Shown: one piece after another, positions 61,001 through 64,000 of the stretch
How the letters are laid out: the number at the start of each line of letters is the position of its first letter
How positions within the stretch are numbered: position 1 is the stretch's first letter
NCBI GenBank assembly: GCA_030268105.1
Contig: BSDZ01000016.1
Location: forward strand, 751,501-815,500
Direction of reading: 5' to 3'
Length of the DNA: 64,000 bases
Origin: Volvox africanus
Lineage: Eukaryota; Chlorophyta; Chlorophyceae; Chlamydomonadales; Volvocaceae
Translations under genes and position numbers: made by a program
Notes under the pieces: generated by a model
What the model saw: the letters and a program-made list of their open reading frames with translations, nothing else
Told to the model about the DNA's origin: nothing
Database searches by the model: none

Positions 61001-63700
61001 CATACACGTACAGGTACCCAGGACGGTGTGCGTATGTGCGTTCCTCTTTGTCTGTTAGTCCGTATCTGTGATTTCCCGAAAAGCCCCACGCGAGAGGCTG
61101 AGGGTGACGGAGCCAAAAGGGTGAGAGCTCTGCGCTAACCTCGTAAACCAGCAGTCAGCGGCGGAAGGGCAGCTAGGGACGGCGGGAGATAGGGGGGAAA
61201 GGCGAAGGGGTCACAGGATATTGTGTGGGGGAGGAGCTCCCCTTTCCTATGCTCCCTAAAACCGCACATCGCGTTTTTTAGTAGCACCTTAAACCGCGTG
61301 ACACCTGCCCCGCTGGAGTGCTGAGTGATTCCACGTGTATCTCATAACGCTGCCGCCTCTTCCTTTCCCCCCCCCCTTTTCCCCTCTTTCCTCCCTCCCC
61401 CCGAACTGACCGCTGGAACCGGGCGCTGCATACCACCTGCCGGTCAATGCAACGCGCCTCTCACGCATGTGGTCGTGTCGTACGGTCGTACCGCGCATTT
61501 GTACGACAGGTCCAGCTCGTGCTTGAGGTGAGGTTTGGTTGCGGTGAGGCCTCTCGTCCGGGTCAAAAGGGGAGTTTGTTGTCAAATACTCGCAGGTGTT
61601 TTAGATGTGCCGACATTGTGCTCCGACGAGTGCGTGTGTTCTTCTTAGCAACGCGTGTGCGCTTTGTACGGGGCGCCGGGAGACACGGGAGCGCCACGGG
61701 AACTGTCTTTTGGCTGCATGTAGGACTGTCGTACTAACGAACCTGACCTTGAATTACTTCCAAAACCGTACCGCAGTTCTGCGACCGGGGTTGCCTGCGG
61801 GATGCACTGGACGGTGGGGCGTTCTTCTCGGCAGAAGGTACGTTAGTCGGTTAGTCCGTACGCTTCGTTTACGTTCGTCAATTGCTTTCGCCAATCTTTT
61901 CAATCCTCTCACTCTCCCATCGCATCCAACTTCTTCGTCCTGAGCTTCTGAACTGCGGAAACATAGTACATTCTCATTAACGAGGACATTATATTTTGGA
62001 TGTTTGAATGTTCGGCGATGGACGATGATAGTGTTACAGCGCATCCGTCGGATCTGCCGCTCCTCAGACGCGACTCCCTCCCTGGATTGTCCCGCTTCCC
62101 AAACTGCATCACCTCACGACGATATATGTGTGGTATGAATATTCTCTTACCACCACCCCACCTCCACCCCACCCCCTGCTCCTGTTCAGGTCTCAACTAC
62201 CCCGCCATCTTGGAGACAGCGGCGGACATCGCCAAGGCCATGCTGCACCTCCATATGAACGATGTACTGCACAGCGACCTCAAGGTGCGGTGTACAATGT
62301 GCCGTACCATGCATGCATGCCTATTTGCATGCCAGTAGTACAAGTGCATGTCATTGTCCTGGAACTGTTCCCGGCACGGTTTCGGATTCTAATCGTATCT
62401 AATCGTGTCTGTACTCATGTACGTGCACCGGGGGAAGGGGGATGGTTGCCGCATTACGATGCTTTCCGTTGACTTCCGTTACTTGTCCGTACTTCCGTTA
62501 CTTCTCCGTACCTCCATCGTTTTCGGCAGAACCGGTCGTTTTTCCTCTCCCCCGCTTTTTAATCCGGCCCCCCCCCCGCCCCAGGCGACCAACGTGATGT
62601 TGAAGAGCACGGGCTCCGACTCCGGCCGCGGAGTTACCGCAAAGGTGGCGGACTTCGGTCTGTCCGTCCGTCTGGACCACACCGCCACTCACATATCGCA
62701 CGCTTTCCAGGGCTCGCTCACACACATGGCGCCGGTGGGGCGGAAGGGCGGGGCGGAAGGGGCCGGGGGCAGGTGCGGGGTGTGTAGGACTGGACTCAGA
62801 CGCGAGGAAGAGCTGTCCTTTTGTGTGTGTGTGTGTGTGTGTAGAGGACGGCAGGCTGTAAGGTGATAGAATCTGGGAAACGGTGGGGCTGTGGGCACGC
62901 TTGCTGTTTGCAGTTTGGGGACAGGGGGGGAGAAGGGGGAAGTAGCAGGTGCGCTGAAGGACGCGGTGGTGCTGGTGCTGGTGGTGGTGGCGGGAAGCAC
63001 CATAAGGCCTTCCGCGGACACCACACGGGGAGGGAGAGGGCAGGTGAAGTGGGATGTGGGATTTGTCGAACCCCTTACCGATCTATTCAAACCACTGCGG
63101 TGTAGCCGCATTCCGTCGTCAAATACATGTTGTCCAACTTCCCTTTCACCTGACGATTGGGCGATCGCCCGTAACCCCTTATCTGATACCTCCCCCCCCC
63201 CCCGACATACGCACTTTCCTGAAATCCCCTTTTCTACTCCCTCCCCCCTTCCCCCAACCCCCTCCGACCCCCTCAGGAAGTTATGTTGAAGGGGCACATC
63301 AGCAAAGCAGCGGATGGTGCGTTGCGGCAGTGGGGGGGGGAGGGAGAAAGGAGGGGCGTAGATGGTTGGGAGTGCATTTGCATGGGGCATGAGTTTGGCT
63401 GCGTGTGCGAGAGTGAGGGGGCGGGGCAGGGGGGGGGGATGATAGGGCGTAGGTAGGGACAGGTAGGACCTGACACCTTCGCCCCCCTTTTTTCACAAAT
63501 ACACCCACGCACCCTGCTGTCTCAATCCCTGTCGTTTAAGGCCCCTCTCTCCCCCTTTCCCCTGCCAACCTAGGTACCTAATTAATCCTCCTTCCCCTTC
63601 TCCTCCTTCCCCCTCCCCCGCCCCCTCCCCTGATGAATCGCAGTGTACGCTTTCGGCATCACAATGTGGGAGATTTTCACCGGGGGTCAGCCGTACCGCG
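52094..63700 (+). CDS. CHASE-sensor transmembrane receptor kinase, TKL type (3' partial)
   Basis: Exons, all in phase: 52094-52234, 53068-53154, 53766-53993, 54351-54507, 54977-55090, 55611-55703, 55946-56019, 56591-56734, 57262-57375, 57981-58070, 58300-58362, 58591-58776, 59502-59553, 59847-59983, 60239-60442, 60674-60958, 61510-61527, 61777-61837, 62190-62284, 62585-62734, 63277-63316, 63644-63700; about 863 residues so far. Layout: TM helix about 10-33; CHASE domain about 150-380 (IPHGIIRTMYPLYGPED, LTIIGPYYLAQGGIGIVGMQ, PNVEWTLYVSRTGGW) with N-glycosylation sites; TM helix about 385-403; charged, partly coiled-coil linker to about 497. The kinase follows: GEGTFGKV, VAIK, HSDLKATNVML, ADFGLS, THMAPE, and GITMWEIFTGGQPYRG at the cut. 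CHASE domains bind small extracellular ligands, usually in histidine kinases and cyclases. The ligand is unknown. An earlier first exon is possible, since CAG stands just before AAAATGG. Confidence 0.88.
55726..55776. repeat. GGGGA pentanucleotide array
   Basis: About ten GGGGA units starting 23 bases after the donor of exon 55611-55703. Strong G-quadruplex potential on the transcript-like strand. Confidence 0.9.
59767..59823. repeat. CAGA microsatellite
   Basis: CAGACAGA runs interrupted by CATAGA, about 25 bases before the acceptor of exon 59847. Confidence 0.9.
60058..60081. repeat. AGC trinucleotide run
   Basis: Eight CAG/AGC units in the intron between kinase exons 59847 and 60239; a CAT run follows at 60180-60201. 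Confidence 0.85.
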
Positions 63701-64000
63701 GTACGTTGTACGAGTCTCCCACGTTAAATACGACAGAACGACGTGGTTCGCGATCCACCACATATTGGGCTCCGAGTCCTCAGTCAAAGTCACCTAGGTG
63801 CCCGATGGGCCGCTGATGCCGCTACCGGCTGAGGCTGCCACTGACCTCATCCCTTAGCGGTCATCCCTGGAGGCTCCGCGCATCCAACATCCGCTCACTG
63901 ACCCACGATCTGCCGTGTACCATATCGTGGATCGATGGCGACCTCTCCCTCACCGTAACCGCCCGGGCCCGGCTGTATTCTGCACCCCGTTGTAACCCCA
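63701..64000 (+). other. Intron of the receptor kinase, window edge
   Basis: Starts at the donor GTACGT of exon 63644-63700. The rest of the kinase C-lobe was not found here, so it lies to the right of the window. Confidence 0.5.

Overview
The window is nuclear DNA of a volvocine green alga (Chlamydomonas/Gonium/Volvox relatives). The evidence is GC-rich coding exons of 20-550 bp with GT-AG introns full of microsatellites, TGTAA motifs downstream of stop codons, runs of Ala, Gly and Gln in coding sequence, and gene families typical of this group (FtsH-like pseudoproteases, CDKL kinases, large TKL kinase families). No bacterial operon, CRISPR array or rRNA is present. The exact species cannot be told from the sequence.

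Layout, left to right. (1) About 346-9835 (+): the 3' part of an FtsHi-type gene, an AAA+ ATPase that has lost the FtsH zinc-protease motif; its 5' end lies outside the window or in unrecognised exons. (2) 10600-22427 (+): a 20-exon WDR70 gene (WD40 nuclear protein). (3) 22428-27257: a long gene-poor stretch with a 25-bp-arm AT palindrome and a 1-kb minisatellite. (4) 27258-32865 (-): a CDKL-type cyclin-dependent-like kinase with a tail of about 900 low-complexity residues. (5) 32866-37443: about 4.6 kb without a recognisable gene. (6) 37444-48855 (-): a RINT1/MAG2 (Dsl1/NRZ tether) gene of about 18 exons. (7) 49614-50729 (-): a tentative gene or pseudogene with one in-frame TGA. (8) 52094 to past 63700 (+): a receptor-like kinase with two transmembrane helices around an extracytoplasmic CHASE sensor, then a coiled coil and a TKL-type kinase domain; its last exons are off the right edge.

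The genes share no obvious pathway; they are separate housekeeping and signalling genes: a probable chloroplast import/assembly motor subunit, a nuclear WD40 factor, a probable ciliary or cell-cycle kinase, an ER-Golgi tether and a membrane sensor kinase. The accessory content is mainly short non-autonomous repeats. Three families are defined here by comparing copies within the window: R1 (copies near 1, 3668, 13011 and 47283), R2 (1493, 7932 and a fragment at 24959; one copy has an 8-bp target duplication and a second differs by a clean 92-bp segment), and R3 (three hairpin-bearing copies in WDR70 introns). Gene models were built by hand from exon phase and family similarity. Exon borders are given where acceptor, donor and phase agree, and disagreements are stated.
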